Source: Allobosea sp. 117 (GTDB lineage: Bacteria > Pseudomonadota > Alphaproteobacteria > Rhizobiales > Xanthobacteraceae). From it: 64,000 nucleotides of DNA. The position numbers and the translations under genes are program-made. Positions within the stretch are counted from its first letter, which is position 1. Each line of letters opens with the position of its first letter. The stretch lies in contig NZ_JNLC01000010.1 of assembly GCF_000702305.1 (NCBI RefSeq), positions 62,001 through 126,000 on the forward strand, given 5' to 3'. Positions 1 to 9,859 of the stretch are shown in pieces. The notes under the pieces were generated by a model, which was not told the origin of the DNA, made no database searches, and was given only the letters and a program-made list of their open reading frames with translations.

Positions 1-878
1 ACCTCGATCCAGGAGATGCCGCCCTTGCCGCCGGCGAGCGGACCCTTCAGCGGGGTGATGGCGCGCAGGTTCGGATGGCCGTCGGCGCGGGCGGGGGAGA
101 CCGAATAGGTGCCGCCGGTGAGGTGCAGGTCGATCTCGCCGGAGATCAGCGCCTGGTTCATCGAGGCGATGTCGCCGATCAGCTTGGCGCCCTTGAAGAC
201 GCGCTTGGCCGTCTCGTCGAACTTGGTGAATTCCTCGGGCGTGTGCGTCTTGAACGGATCGATGCCGGCGACGACGAAGAGGTTGAACACGTTCCAGTCG
301 TCGGATTCGAGGATGCCGTATTTGCCGGCGAGCTTGGGATCGTTGAACAGGTCCCAGCCGGTCTCCTCGGCGGTCTTGCGGCTGATCTTGTCGGTGTTGA
401 CGACGAAGCTGTACGGCCCAAAGCGCTGGACCATGCCGAGCAGGTCCTTGCCGTCGTCGCTCATCGCCCATTTGTAGGGCGCCTTGAACTCGGGGAGCAT
501 CTTGGCGAAGAACGGCTCGAACTCCGCCTTCGGCAGCGGCTTGATCAGCTTCTCGGGCAGCATCACCTTGCGCGCCCAGGGATTGTTGACGTTGATCAGG
601 TCCCAGGTGTTGATCTCGCCGGCGCGCAGGCGGTTGATCATGGTCGGGTCGTTGGTGAGGCTCTCCGCCTTCACCGTGGCGCCGGTCTGCGAGCGGAACG
701 GGTCGAGCACCTGCGCGGAGTTGTAGCCCTCCCAGCACAGGATGTTCAGCTCCTTCTCGCGCGCGGCGAAGGCGCTGCCGGCGCCGAGGAACGGGCCGGC
801 GGCGAGCGCGCCGAGGCCGGCGCCCATGCCCTGCAGCACCGAACGTCTTGAAAGCGACTTTCCGACTGGATCGGCCAT
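1..878 (-). CDS. Polyamine-type ABC transporter periplasmic binding protein (PotD/PotF-like), 3' end outside window
   Basis: The reading frame runs from an ATG at 878 to the window edge without a stop, giving about 292 residues. The ATG has a GAGGGG ribosome site about nine bases upstream. The N-terminus carries a Tat leader (SLSRRSVLQG, hydrophobic alanine/glycine stretch, GSAFA cleavage region). The mature part contains LNILCWEGYNS, NRLRAGEINTWDLINVNN, PYSFVVNTDKIS and GTYSVSPARADGH, the layout of spermidine/putrescine-binding periplasmic proteins. It would present a polyamine or similar cation to an inner-membrane importer. No permease is visible next to it on this side; its partner may be beyond the edge, or it may serve the Pot-type importer at 39.8-42.7 kb, which lacks a binding protein. 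Ligand identity is inference. Confidence 0.86.
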   Translation of the reverse strand, partial: MADPVGKSLSRRSVLQGMGAGLGALAAGPFLGAGSAFAAREKELNILCWEGYNSAQVLDPFRSQTGATVKAESLTNDPTMINRLRAGEINTWDLINVNNPWARKVMLPEKLIKPLPKAEFEPFFAKMLPEFKAPYKWAMSDDGKDLLGMVQRFGPYSFVVNTDKISRKTAEETGWDLFNDPKLAGKYGILESDDWNVFNLFVVAGIDPFKTHTPEEFTKFDETAKRVFKGAKLIGDIASMNQALISGEIDLHLTGGTYSVSPARADGHPNLRAITPLKGPLAGGKGGISWIE

Positions 879-1136
879 CTCGAAATTCCCCTCGAAATCT
901 ATTGGCGCGGATATCGCCGCCACGCTCGGCGTGCCGCATCAGCGCCTCTGCGATGTGGGCCTGATGTGGAAGTCTGTGTGATCCTAAACATCGGCGTTTG
1001 GGCTTTACAACATCAATTTTGCATCGCACCCTGCTGAAAAGGCAGGCAGCCCGCTTCTTCGGCAAATCGCCGCTCCCGGCGGCGATGGATGCATCAAGCC
1101 TTTGCTTCAGAAAGAGAAATCGGGATAGCGAGACAG
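879..1136. promoter_or_regulatory. Divergent intergenic region between binding protein and SDR gene
   Basis: This 258-base stretch separates two divergent genes, so promoters for both should lie here. The part around 985-1025 is AT-rich relative to the rest. I see no clear operator, tRNA or additional ORF with a good ribosome site. Confidence 0.35.
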
Positions 1137-1916
1137 ATGTTCAAATCCCTCGAGGGCAAGACCGTCATCGTCACCGGCGCCAGTAAGGGCATCGGGCGCG
1201 GCATCGCGCTGCGCTTCGGCCAGGCCGGGCTGAACGTGCTTGTGGTCAGCCGCCACATCGCCGAGGCGCAGAAGGTGGCCGCGGAGATCGGGGCGAACGC
1301 CTCGGCCTTTGCCGCCGACGTGTCCAAGACCGCCGATACCATCGCCATGGCGGCGGCGGCGCTGGAGCGCTACGGCGCGATCGACGTGCTCTGCGCCAAT
1401 GCCGGCATCTTCCCCGCCGCCAAGCTCGGCGCGATGACCGAGGCCGATTTCGACCATGTCATCGACACCAATCTGAAGGGCACCTTCCTGTCGGTCTCCG
1501 CCGTGCTGCCGGCGATGAAGGAGAAGAAGCAGGGGCGCATCGTCATCACCTCCTCGATCACCGGGCCGATCACCGGCTTTCCGGGGTGGTCGCACTACGG
1601 CGCCTCGAAGGCCGGCCAGCTCGGCTTCATGCGCACCGCGGCGATCGAGCTGGCGCCGTGGAACATCACGGTGAACGCGGTGATGCCCGGCAACATCATG
1701 ACCGAGGGCATGGAGGGCGTCGGCGAGGCCTATATCGCCTCCACCGCCGGCTGCGTGCCGATGAAGAAGCTCGGCAGCGTGTTCGACATCGCCAATGCGG
1801 CGCTGTTCTTCGCCTCCGAGGAGGCCGGCTACATCACCGGCCAGGGCCTCTCCATCGATGGCGGCCAGATATTGCCGGAGTCGCCGCTGGCGCTGGAGGA
1901 GATGGGCGCGGCGTGA
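1137..1916 (+). CDS. Short-chain dehydrogenase/reductase (FabG-like SDR)
   Basis: Classical SDR of 259 residues. It shows the NAD(P)-binding TGASKGIG motif (residues 13-20), CANAG (87-91), Asn112, Ser140 and the catalytic YGASK pair Tyr154/Lys158. The conserved Asp61 after the fourth strand is present. I chose the ATG at 1137 because it puts five residues before the first strand, as usual in the family; an upstream ATG at 1089 would add 16 unlikely residues. The C-terminus ends in the usual SIDGGQ segment plus a 15-residue tail. Substrate cannot be read from the sequence: a 3-oxoacyl-ACP reductase or a sugar/polyol dehydrogenase are both possible. It stands divergent from the polyamine-type binding protein, which does not settle the matter. 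Confidence 0.88.
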   Translation: MFKSLEGKTVIVTGASKGIGRGIALRFGQAGLNVLVVSRHIAEAQKVAAEIGANASAFAADVSKTADTIAMAAAALERYGAIDVLCANAGIFPAAKLGAMTEADFDHVIDTNLKGTFLSVSAVLPAMKEKKQGRIVITSSITGPITGFPGWSHYGASKAGQLGFMRTAAIELAPWNITVNAVMPGNIMTEGMEGVGEAYIASTAGCVPMKKLGSVFDIANAALFFASEEAGYITGQGLSIDGGQILPESPLALEEMGAA

Positions 1917-2002
1917 GTCCGGCCCTTTGCGGCGCGTGGTCCGGACGATAGGCTGAGTGCCCGTCCGGTCGTCGCCGGCGACGCAAGCCGGATGCCGGCC
2001 CG

Positions 2003-2647
2003 ATGAAGCTGACCCTGAAGGACCGAGTCCTCGCTCTCTCCGTCGAGACCGGCGAGGAACGCGAAGTATGCGCACTGCTCGCGGCGGTGGATGGCTACGT
2101 ATTCCGCCTCCATGTCGCCTCGGATCGTGGCTTGTCCTTTCACGAGCTCGGCCCCGAGGACGAGGCGCGGCGCGCCCCGCTCAACATCACGCATGGCGTG
2201 TCGCCGGTCTTCGCGCCGATTTCCAACCTGGCCCGCACGCCGTTCGAGCTGGACGGCGAGCGTTACGCGTCGGTCGAGGGGTTCTGGCAGGGACTTAAAT
2301 ATCCCGACGCCGGGAAGCGCCGGACGCTGGCGAAGCTCTCTGGCGTCGAGGCGAAGGAGGCGGGCAATCCCGCCGGCCAGCCGGCGAACTTCCTCTATGG
2401 GGCGCGGATGATCGCCGCCGGCTCGCCTGAGCACTGGGCGCTTATGCGCATGGCCTGTACCGCCAAATTCACCCAGCATGCCGGCGCGCGCGAGGCGCTG
2501 CTGGCGACTGGCGAGCGCTGGCTGACCCACCGGGTGCGCAAAGACAGCCGCACCATTCCGGGCGCGATCATGGCCGACATCTGGATGGTGATCCGCGGCC
2601 GGCTGCGCCGCGGAGCCGAGGAGGAAGAGCCGGGTCCGGCACGGTGA
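2003..2647 (+). CDS. NADAR-domain protein (YbiA/DUF1768 superfamily)
   Basis: Protein of 214 residues. From about residue 70 it matches the NADAR pattern: SNLARTPFELDGERYASVEGFWQGLKY compares well with the family core (SN, F..DG..Y.S.E...Q..K), followed by TAKFTQHAGAREALLATG and the closing segment near IMADIW. NADAR enzymes are N-glycosidases; YbiA acts on riboflavin-pathway intermediates and others remove ADP-ribose from nucleobases. The first 70 residues form an extra region I cannot assign. It lies 86 bases after the SDR gene and convergent to a GNAT gene, with no DarT-like toxin in sight, so a housekeeping metabolite-repair role is at least as likely as a role in an ADP-ribosylation conflict system. 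Confidence 0.8.
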   Translation: MKLTLKDRVLALSVETGEEREVCALLAAVDGYVFRLHVASDRGLSFHELGPEDEARRAPLNITHGVSPVFAPISNLARTPFELDGERYASVEGFWQGLKYPDAGKRRTLAKLSGVEAKEAGNPAGQPANFLYGARMIAAGSPEHWALMRMACTAKFTQHAGAREALLATGERWLTHRVRKDSRTIPGAIMADIWMVIRGRLRRGAEEEEPGPAR

Positions 2648-2679
2648 ACGACCGGACGGTGCCATGGCATGGCGGCCGG

Positions 2680-3360
2680 TCAGCCGCGCCGCTGCACCAC
2701 CGCGAAGTCCATCACCTTGCGCAGCCGGAAGCCGAAGGTCTCGTAGAGCCGGATCGCTTCCGTGTTGCTGGCATAGGCGTGCAGATAGGGCACCTCGCCG
2801 CGCGCGCGGATGCGGTCGGCGACGAAGGTCAGCAGGCGGCGACCGAGGCCCCGGCCGCGATGATCGGGATGCGTGCACAGGCCGCTGAGCTCGGAAAATC
2901 CCGGCTGCTTCATGCGCTCGCCGCACATGGCCGCCAGCCGGCCGTCGATCCGCACGCCCCAAAACTCGCCGAGGGTCGCGGCGCGCAGGGTGAACGGCCC
3001 CGGCTTGGTCAGCAGCGCCAGCGCCAGCATCTCCTCCGCATCGGCATCGGTCAGCAGCTCGATATCGGCGGCGTCGGCGCCCTCGGGCAGTGCCTCGGCC
3101 AGCATCTGCACCACGGGCGCGGTGAGGTTCGGCTGCAACGTGCCGGGCAGGACGAGCGGTTCGGACTGGACCAGGAAGGCGGTCTCGCCGTCCCCGATCA
3201 GCGCGTCCAGCGCGGCGAGGCATTCGGCGCCGTCGTCGGCTGTCGCGGCGAAGGGGATGATGGAAGGCTGGTAGCGCCGGGCGTGGTCGCCGCCTTCCGC
3301 GAATGCCGCATGACGGGTGGTGAGCGCGGTCCAGACCGGCCGGTCGAGCGGATGGCTCAT
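2680..3360 (-). CDS. GNAT family N-acetyltransferase
   Basis: 226-residue protein with a C-terminal GNAT fold. The acetyl-CoA motif A is LCTHPDHRGRGLGRRLLTFV, preceded by GEFWGVRIDGRLAAMCGER and followed by YLHAYASNTEAIRLYETFGFR, typical of the FR47-like subgroup. The N-terminal 110 residues are less conserved and probably form a degenerate second GNAT-like half. Its ATG overlaps the stop of the upstream MarR gene (ATGA), so the two are translated from one message. Substrate unknown; the pairing with MarR suggests resistance or detoxification, which is inference. Confidence 0.84.
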   Translation of the reverse strand: MSHPLDRPVWTALTTRHAAFAEGGDHARRYQPSIIPFAATADDGAECLAALDALIGDGETAFLVQSEPLVLPGTLQPNLTAPVVQMLAEALPEGADAADIELLTDADAEEMLALALLTKPGPFTLRAATLGEFWGVRIDGRLAAMCGERMKQPGFSELSGLCTHPDHRGRGLGRRLLTFVADRIRARGEVPYLHAYASNTEAIRLYETFGFRLRKVMDFAVVQRRG

Positions 3361-3848
3361 CGCGCGCTCCCCTTCACCCGCTCCGCCCGGACGGCGAGCG
3401 AGGCTTCCTTCAGCCCGTCCTCGATCGCCGCGAGCTGAACCAGCAGCGGTCCGTCGAGCCCGGCGCAGAGATCGGCGACCGCACCTTCGAGCCGCGGCCA
3501 GACCGAGCGCTTCGCCATGTCCACGAGCTGCTGCCCGGAGGGCGAGAGGCGGACCACCCGCTGGCGCTGGTCGTCCCGCCGCGTGTCCAGCTCGACGAGC
3601 CGCAGCTTGGTCAGGCGCGACACATGGCGGGTGACGCCCGGCTGGGTGACGCCGAGGGCGAGCGCCAGATCGCCGATGGTGAGCGGGCCGAGCCGGTCGA
3701 GCGCCGCGAGCAGCGGATGCTGGCTGGCCGGCAGGGCGGGGGTTTCATCCTCGAGCAGCGCCTGCGCGTCCTGCTGAAGCTGCTCGCCGATACGTTTCAG
3801 CCGGGTGCCGAGGCACAGCAGGCCGAGGGAGCGGACGACGTCTTCCAT
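3357..3848 (-). CDS. MarR family transcriptional regulator
   Basis: From the ATG at 3848 the product has 163 residues. A winged helix-turn-helix is visible: LLAALDRLGPLTIGDLALAL (helices), then GVTQPGVTRHVSRLTKLRLV as recognition helix and the wing LDTRRDDQRQRVVRLSPSGQ, characteristic of MarR. Flanking helices would form the dimer interface. An open frame continues upstream to 4139 but crosses the promoter and operator-like repeats, so I rejected that start. The gene leads a two-gene unit with the GNAT gene, overlapping by four bases. Autoregulation is likely, given the inverted repeat 24 bases upstream. Confidence 0.88.
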   Translation of the reverse strand: MEDVVRSLGLLCLGTRLKRIGEQLQQDAQALLEDETPALPASQHPLLAALDRLGPLTIGDLALALGVTQPGVTRHVSRLTKLRLVELDTRRDDQRQRVVRLSPSGQQLVDMAKRSVWPRLEGAVADLCAGLDGPLLVQLAAIEDGLKEASLAVRAERVKGSAR

Positions 3849-3871
3849 GAGGAGTGAGCCTCGATCAACAA

Positions 3872-3892
3872 TATAACACGTTATATAACACG
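3872..3892 (-). promoter_or_regulatory. Candidate MarR operator and promoter
   Basis: TATAAC (3872-3877), two bases, GTTATA (3880-3885) form a perfect 6-bp inverted repeat. The left half continues as TATAACACG and is repeated directly at 3884-3892, twelve bases on. The AT-rich block sits 24 bases upstream of the MarR ATG and stands out in this GC-rich background, fitting a regulator-bound core promoter. That MarR binds it is inference. Confidence 0.6.
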
Positions 3893-3952
3893 GCATGTAA
3901 ATGTCCAGCGTAAACACCGCCGGATCATCGGCCGGAGGGTTGCGGGGCGTCG

Positions 3953-5548
3953 CTAGAGGCGGAAGCGGATCGTGCCGTCGCGGCGGACCTGCTCGACGAG
4001 GCCGACCTCCCAGCTCAGATATTCGCGCATGGCATCCTCCTGCGCGCTCTTGCGCTCGAAGGGCTTGAGCAGCACGTCGTTCGGCTCGGAGGCCATGCGC
4101 TCGTCGCCGCTCTCCAGCGGCCGGCCCTCGGCCTGCCACGCCCTCGTGCCGCCGGCGAGCACCTTCACCGGCGCGCCGGTCGCCGTCTCCAGTTCGGCGC
4201 TGGCCAGCCGGGCCACGATGCTGTCCGGCGAGGTGAGCACGTAGAGCGGCGCGCGCGGCAGCTTGCCGGCGTCGTCGGAGAGGCGTCCGCGCACCGCGAA
4301 CCAGGCGCCGGGGATGTGGCCGGCGCGGAATTGCCGGCTGGTCGCCACGTCAACCACCACGGCGCTGCCGCCTGCGACGAGGTCGGCGAGCTCGGCCGGC
4401 GTCACCTGCGCCGGCGCGGCGCTCGCGAGGCCCAGCACCGCCTCCGGCGCATCGCCCGCCTCAAGAGCCGCGGCGGAGGTGTCGGCGTCGAGTACGTAGA
4501 GATGGTCGAAGCCCATGCGGGCGAGCCAGGAGGCGGTGGCGCGGGCGCGCACGCCGTCGCTGTCGGCGAGCACGATGCGGGCCTGGCGCACGGCGATGAA
4601 GGTGTCGGTCGCTTGGACGAGCTGCCCGCCCGGCGCGGAGAGGAAGCCCGGCCGGTGGCCGGCGCGGTATTCGCGCGGGTCGCGCACGTCGAAGCGGTAG
4701 AGCGTGCGCGCGCCCGCCTCGGCCTCGAACCGCGCCAGCGTCGCGGCGTCGATCACTTCAATGTCGAAGCGGCCGGCGAGCCGCTCTGCCGCCTGCTTCG
4801 ACCAGTCGCGCGCCTCGTCCGGCGGCAGCGGCACCACATCGGCCGCGCCGCGCGCCACCTCGTAACCGGAAAGATGCCAGCCCTGCGTGCCGTCCTTCAG
4901 CGACACCACGCGGTTCGGCAGCCCGGCGTCGATCAGCGTCTGCGCGCCGATGATCGAGCGGGTGCGCCCGCCGCAATGCACCACCACCAGCGCGTCGTCG
5001 GAGGTGATGGCTGCCGGTGCGCGCAGCACCATCTCGCCGCCCGGGCAGTCGCGCGCGCCGGGGATGCAGATCCAGCTATATTCGTCGAAGGGCCGGCTAT
5101 CGAGCAGCACGATATCCTCGCCCGCCGCGCGGCGGCGATGGAGCTCGTGCGCGTCGATATGCGGCGTGTGGCAGGTGATCTCGACGAACTCGCCGAACGC
5201 CTTGCTCGGCACGAACACGCCGGAGAACAGCTCGAACCCCGCCGCGCCCCAGGCCGGCACGCCGCCCTTCAGGATGGCGACGTCACCATAGCCGTTGGCG
5301 GCGAGGATCGCCCCGGCGCGCGCGGCGAGCCGCTCGTCGTCATCTGCCAGCACGATCGGCACCGAGCGGCGCGGCAGCAGCGCCGGCACGAGGCGCTCGA
5401 AGCGGCTCATAGGCGCGTTGGAGGCGGCGAGGATATGGTTCCCGGCGAAGACGCCTTCCTCCCGCACGTCGAGGAGGGCGATCTCCTCATCGCCCATCAG
5501 CCGCGCCTTCAGGGTCGCGGCATCGATCCGGGGGAATTCCGTCGCCAT
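3953..5548 (-). CDS. Multidomain rhodanese-like protein (four domains)
   Basis: 531 residues from the ATG at 5548, organised as four rhodanese homology domains of about 105-130 residues each. Each begins with the typical LLDVRE, LLDSRPFDEY, RFDVRDPREYRAGHRPG or VVDVATSRQFRAGHIPGA element. Only the second domain has an active-site cysteine, Cys192 in VVVHCGGRTRSIIG. The equivalent positions read VLADDDERLAARAG, VLADSDGVRARATA and VLTSPDSIVARL in domains 1, 3 and 4, with no cysteine. The protein would be cytoplasmic and transfer sulfane sulfur or bind anions at one site, with the others structural. Related tandem-rhodanese proteins occur in sulfur-handling pathways; the donor is unknown. An eight-residue longer start at 5572 is possible. 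Confidence 0.86.
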   Translation of the reverse strand: MATEFPRIDAATLKARLMGDEEIALLDVREEGVFAGNHILAASNAPMSRFERLVPALLPRRSVPIVLADDDERLAARAGAILAANGYGDVAILKGGVPAWGAAGFELFSGVFVPSKAFGEFVEITCHTPHIDAHELHRRRAAGEDIVLLDSRPFDEYSWICIPGARDCPGGEMVLRAPAAITSDDALVVVHCGGRTRSIIGAQTLIDAGLPNRVVSLKDGTQGWHLSGYEVARGAADVVPLPPDEARDWSKQAAERLAGRFDIEVIDAATLARFEAEAGARTLYRFDVRDPREYRAGHRPGFLSAPGGQLVQATDTFIAVRQARIVLADSDGVRARATASWLARMGFDHLYVLDADTSAAALEAGDAPEAVLGLASAAPAQVTPAELADLVAGGSAVVVDVATSRQFRAGHIPGAWFAVRGRLSDDAGKLPRAPLYVLTSPDSIVARLASAELETATGAPVKVLAGGTRAWQAEGRPLESGDERMASEPNDVLLKPFERKSAQEDAMREYLSWEVGLVEQVRRDGTIRFRL

Positions 5549-5728
5549 GGCTGATCCTCGCCCTCTGCACACTCGTCCGGCATGTGCGCTGACCCATGGT
5601 CAGGCCGCCGCCGATCGGCGCCTTGATAGCGTTCCCGGGATCGAATTGTCGACAGTTAAGGCAAGAAGAGGAGATAAAAATCGCAACTTCCCGCGCGGCG
5701 CACCGAAGGGGCGGATCCATTGACGACA

Positions 5729-5756
5729 ATGCCCTCCGCGCGGGCGCGGAGGGCAT
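5729..5756. terminator. Strong intergenic hairpin, terminator-like without U-tract
   Basis: ATGCCCTCCGCG (5729-5740), loop CGGG, CGCGGAGGGCAT (5745-5756): a perfect 12-bp GC-rich stem. It lies 28 bases after the stop of the DUF2778 gene and before the rhodanese gene. No T-run follows on either strand, so it may be a Rho-associated stabiliser rather than an intrinsic terminator. Confidence 0.5.
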
Positions 5757-5783
5757 GGAAGGATGCGGGAGAAAGGCCGCGGC

Positions 5784-6902
5784 TCAGCGCGACGAGGTGA
5801 GCCAGGCGATGAGCGGGTTGTTCGACGGCACCTTCGGCATGCTGTCGACGACGACCAGCCGGTTGACCTCGCCGCGCTTATAGGCCGCGAGGAAGCGCTC
5901 ATAGTCCTTGAACGACACGCAGCCATTCGAGTCGCCGCGCGCGCCCAGCAGATAGGTATGGGTCAGCAGGCCGACGCGGCCATACATCGGGCCCTCGCCG
6001 ATCGGCGTCATGCGCAGGGCCTCGACGCCGTGGAAAAGCGCCTCGCGCGGATGCAGCTTGTAGACGTTCGGCGGCGTCGGGCCGAGCATCTTCACCGAGA
6101 CGTGGCGCGGGTCGTCGAACTTGTCGCCATAGCCGGAATGCGCCTCCAGCTTCTCGCCGCTCGGCATGTAGACCACCTTCGCGCGGATGTCGTAGACGGC
6201 GAAACGGTCGGAGCGGGTCGGCAGCCGCACCTGATCGGTGTGCGGGTCGGGTACCTCGGAGACGCCCGGCTCGCTCGCCAGCGGCGGCTCGACCGGCGTG
6301 ACCATGGCGAGGCGCACCTTGGTGTCGCCGAGCGGGTTGGGCATCGGCACGGGCGCGGCGCCGAATGTATTGGGCGCTTCCGGTGCGGCGGCCTGCTCGG
6401 CGGTGGCCACGTTCCCGCCGCGTCCGGCGGCGAGCGGATTGGCGATCGGCAGCGGCACCGCGGCGATGGAGGCTTCCGCGACGGCGGCGCGCGGCAAGGG
6501 CAGCGGGATCACCGGCAACGAAGCATTGGCAGGCTGCGCCGGGGCCGCGACCGCGACCGTCGCGCGGTTGCGCATGGCCTGCGGCATCGGCTCGTAGATC
6601 CAGCCCGGAGCCAGCGCGAGGATGCCGGAGGAGCGGACGCTGCGGATATCGGTAGGATTGGCGGGGGCGGTGATGAAGGAAACCTGCGCGACCGGCTCGG
6701 AATCCTCGGGCAGAGGCGGCGCGGTAGGAGCGGTGGCCGCCATCAGCCAACTGGCGCCCCAGACGCCGGTCATCAGCGCGGCGACGCCGCCAATTCCGAA
6801 GGCGAGCGCAAGACGCAACCCGCCGCGCCCCTTCTCAGGAGCGTCGGTTACGTCGTCGAAGCCGTCTTCCCCGATGCGGCTCTTTTTGCTCATCATCCCC
6901 AC
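5784..6902 (-). CDS. DUF2778 (Tlde1-like) membrane-anchored L,D-transpeptidase-fold protein
   Basis: 372 residues. A cytoplasmic head of about 30 residues is followed by one membrane segment (about 30-55), a long Pro/Ala-rich linker (60-240) and a C-terminal DUF2778 domain. The domain has FAVYDIRAKVVYMPSG, LFHGVEALRMTP, MYGRVGLLTHTYLLG and GDSNGCVSFKDY, with His315 and Cys328 as the expected catalytic pair of an L,D-transpeptidase-like fold. The family includes the Tlde1 peptidoglycan-acting effectors; this anchored, linker-bearing form is common in Rhizobiales and more likely trims or remodels the producer's own wall. No T6SS genes are nearby. Methionines at codons 3 and 4 are alternative starts. 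Confidence 0.83.
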   Translation of the reverse strand: MGMMSKKSRIGEDGFDDVTDAPEKGRGGLRLALAFGIGGVAALMTGVWGASWLMAATAPTAPPLPEDSEPVAQVSFITAPANPTDIRSVRSSGILALAPGWIYEPMPQAMRNRATVAVAAPAQPANASLPVIPLPLPRAAVAEASIAAVPLPIANPLAAGRGGNVATAEQAAAPEAPNTFGAAPVPMPNPLGDTKVRLAMVTPVEPPLASEPGVSEVPDPHTDQVRLPTRSDRFAVYDIRAKVVYMPSGEKLEAHSGYGDKFDDPRHVSVKMLGPTPPNVYKLHPREALFHGVEALRMTPIGEGPMYGRVGLLTHTYLLGARGDSNGCVSFKDYERFLAAYKRGEVNRLVVVDSMPKVPSNNPLIAWLTSSR

Positions 6903-7262
6903 TACTCGATCAGGTGTGACCCCGGTCGCCCTTTAAGACTACCAGCCCCACCCGTGCAGTCAAACCCGACAGGCCCGGCGAAAATGCGGCGAATAGTTCG
7001 TCCGCTTCACGCCACGCCGGGGTTCGGTCCGGCCAATATCGCGCAGGGCTGCGCCACAAGATCCAAGTTGTTCGGCCGGCCGACGGCCCGCCGCCTCATT
7101 TTTCCGTGCCGCCGACTGGCGACGACCGCGAAGAATATGAGCGATTGGGGTAATATTTTATTAATGCCGCGACGGCATGTGCGTCGACGTGCGCCGCATC
7201 TGCGACGCGACATCGGCGAATGCTTCGGCGGCCGCGCCAATGGAGAGGCGCGGTGGCACGAA
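6903..7262. other. 360-base intergenic region, mostly featureless
   Basis: No ORF with coding character on either strand. An AT-rich patch (about 7130-7165) is followed by a small hairpin, ATGCCG (7164-7169) with CGGCAT (7173-7178), just past the 3' end of the CoA-transferase gene, possibly a weak terminator. The stretch near 6903-6960 should hold the promoter of the DUF2778 gene. Confidence 0.35.
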
Positions 7263-8449
<1,187 letters not shown>

Positions 8450-8450
<1 letters not shown>

Positions 8451-9859
8451 CACGGGGTTCCGTCGGTGGGGGCGTCGAACATCCGGCGCACGGATGGCTG
8501 CGTCTCGATGGTGCGCAGGCGCCCGAGCAGGGCGTCGGCCTGCGCCGGGCGGATGGCGAGGGCGGCGCAGGCGAGGAACTTGGCGTCGATCTCCTCGTCG
8601 CGCAGCGGATCGGCGGCGGCCCCGCGCGGGAAGGCGCGGAAGCCTTCCAGCACGCGTCCGTCGTCGAGCTCGATGCGCACATGCGCGCCCTCGGGCGCCG
8701 CGAGCCTGGCGGCCGCGTCCCAGCGCGGGCCGGTGAAGGAGCTGATGCGGGCCATGAGCGCGACCACCGCCGGCTCGCGCACCAGCGCGTCGTCGAGATG
8801 GGCGAGGCCGAGGTCGCCCTTGAGGAGCGAGGCGGCGATGGCGAAGTTCATGCTGAACTGCGCCTCCTGCCGCGTGCGCGGCTTCTCATAGGCGAGATTG
8901 GCGATGACCACGGGCGGCACGTCGCAGGAGATGCGGGCGATCGCCCCGACCGGCACCTCATGGGCGCGCACCAGGTCAAGCACCGCGTCCACCGCCGCGT
9001 GGGAGGAGAGGCACACCGGGATGCGCTTCACGTCGATGCCGGGGTCGAGGAGCCGCCAGCCCGTGCCGAGCGCGGCGATCGCCGCCACATCGAACACGCC
9101 GCCATTGAACAGCGCCGCGAATCCGCGCGGATGCTCCGCCGCGTCCAGCGGGCCGCTGGCGCCCTGCGCGGCGAGCAGCGCCGCCAGCACCCCGGCTTCC
9201 GCCGCGCGGCCGGCGAGCAGCGGCTTGGCGTCGGTGCCGAAGGCGGCCTTGGCGCCGCCGGTGCCGGCAAGCGCGAGGCCGAGCGCGGCGCCGGTCGCCT
9301 GCGCGTCGAGGCCGAGCAGACGGGCGCTCGCGGCCGCCGCGCCGACCGGGCCGAGCACGCCGGTGGTCCACCAGCCCTTCTCGTAGAGCGTCATGGTGGC
9401 GGCGGCGCCGAGCGCGTATTCGGCCTCCGAGCCGGCGATCACCGCGTCGACCAGCGCGTTGCCGGAGGCGTCCGCCATCTCGGCGACCGCGAAGGCGGCC
9501 GGCACGATGACCGCCGAGCCGTGCACCACGCCGGCATAGCAATTGTCGTCGAAGTCGAGGGCATGCGCCGCCGTGCCGTTCACCGCGGCGGCGGCCGGCG
9601 CGGCGAGCTTCAGCGGCGTGCCGAACAGGCGGCAGGCGCCGAGCGCGCTGGTCGCCACCGCGACCTGCCGGGCGCGGCCCGCGACGGCGGCGGTCGAGCC
9701 GGCCAGCGCCACGCCGACGGTGTCGATCAGGCAGTTGCGGGCGACTGCGCGCACCGCCGGCGGCACCGCGCCGCCGTCGAAGCCGGAGGACCAGGCGGCG
9801 ATCCGGGAGACCGCGCTCATCATGCTCATGGTGCCGACCGTTGCTGCGGCCCCGCTCAT
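8450..9859 (-). CDS. MmgE/PrpD family protein
   Basis: 469 residues, full length for the MmgE/PrpD family (2-methylcitrate dehydratase and cis-aconitate decarboxylase relatives). Family features include [14 protein letters not shown], the substrate-site segment [13 protein letters not shown] (two thirds into the first domain), and the C-terminal [21 protein letters not shown]. No methylcitrate genes (prpB, prpC) are nearby, so it likely dehydrates or decarboxylates another polycarboxylate or ring-opened acid. It overlaps its neighbours by four bases at the 5' end (ATGA with the urocanase stop) and abuts the CoA-transferase start at the 3' end, implying tight co-translation in one pathway. Confidence 0.88.

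Noticed and set aside
2003-2647. DarT-DarG-like toxin-antitoxin or phage defence module around the NADAR gene
   Set aside because: Neighbours are an SDR, a GNAT acetyltransferase and a MarR regulator; no ADP-ribosyltransferase is visible on either strand.
5784-6902. Type VI secretion effector
   Set aside because: The DUF2778 domain is attached to a membrane anchor and long linker, and no T6SS or immunity gene is adjacent.
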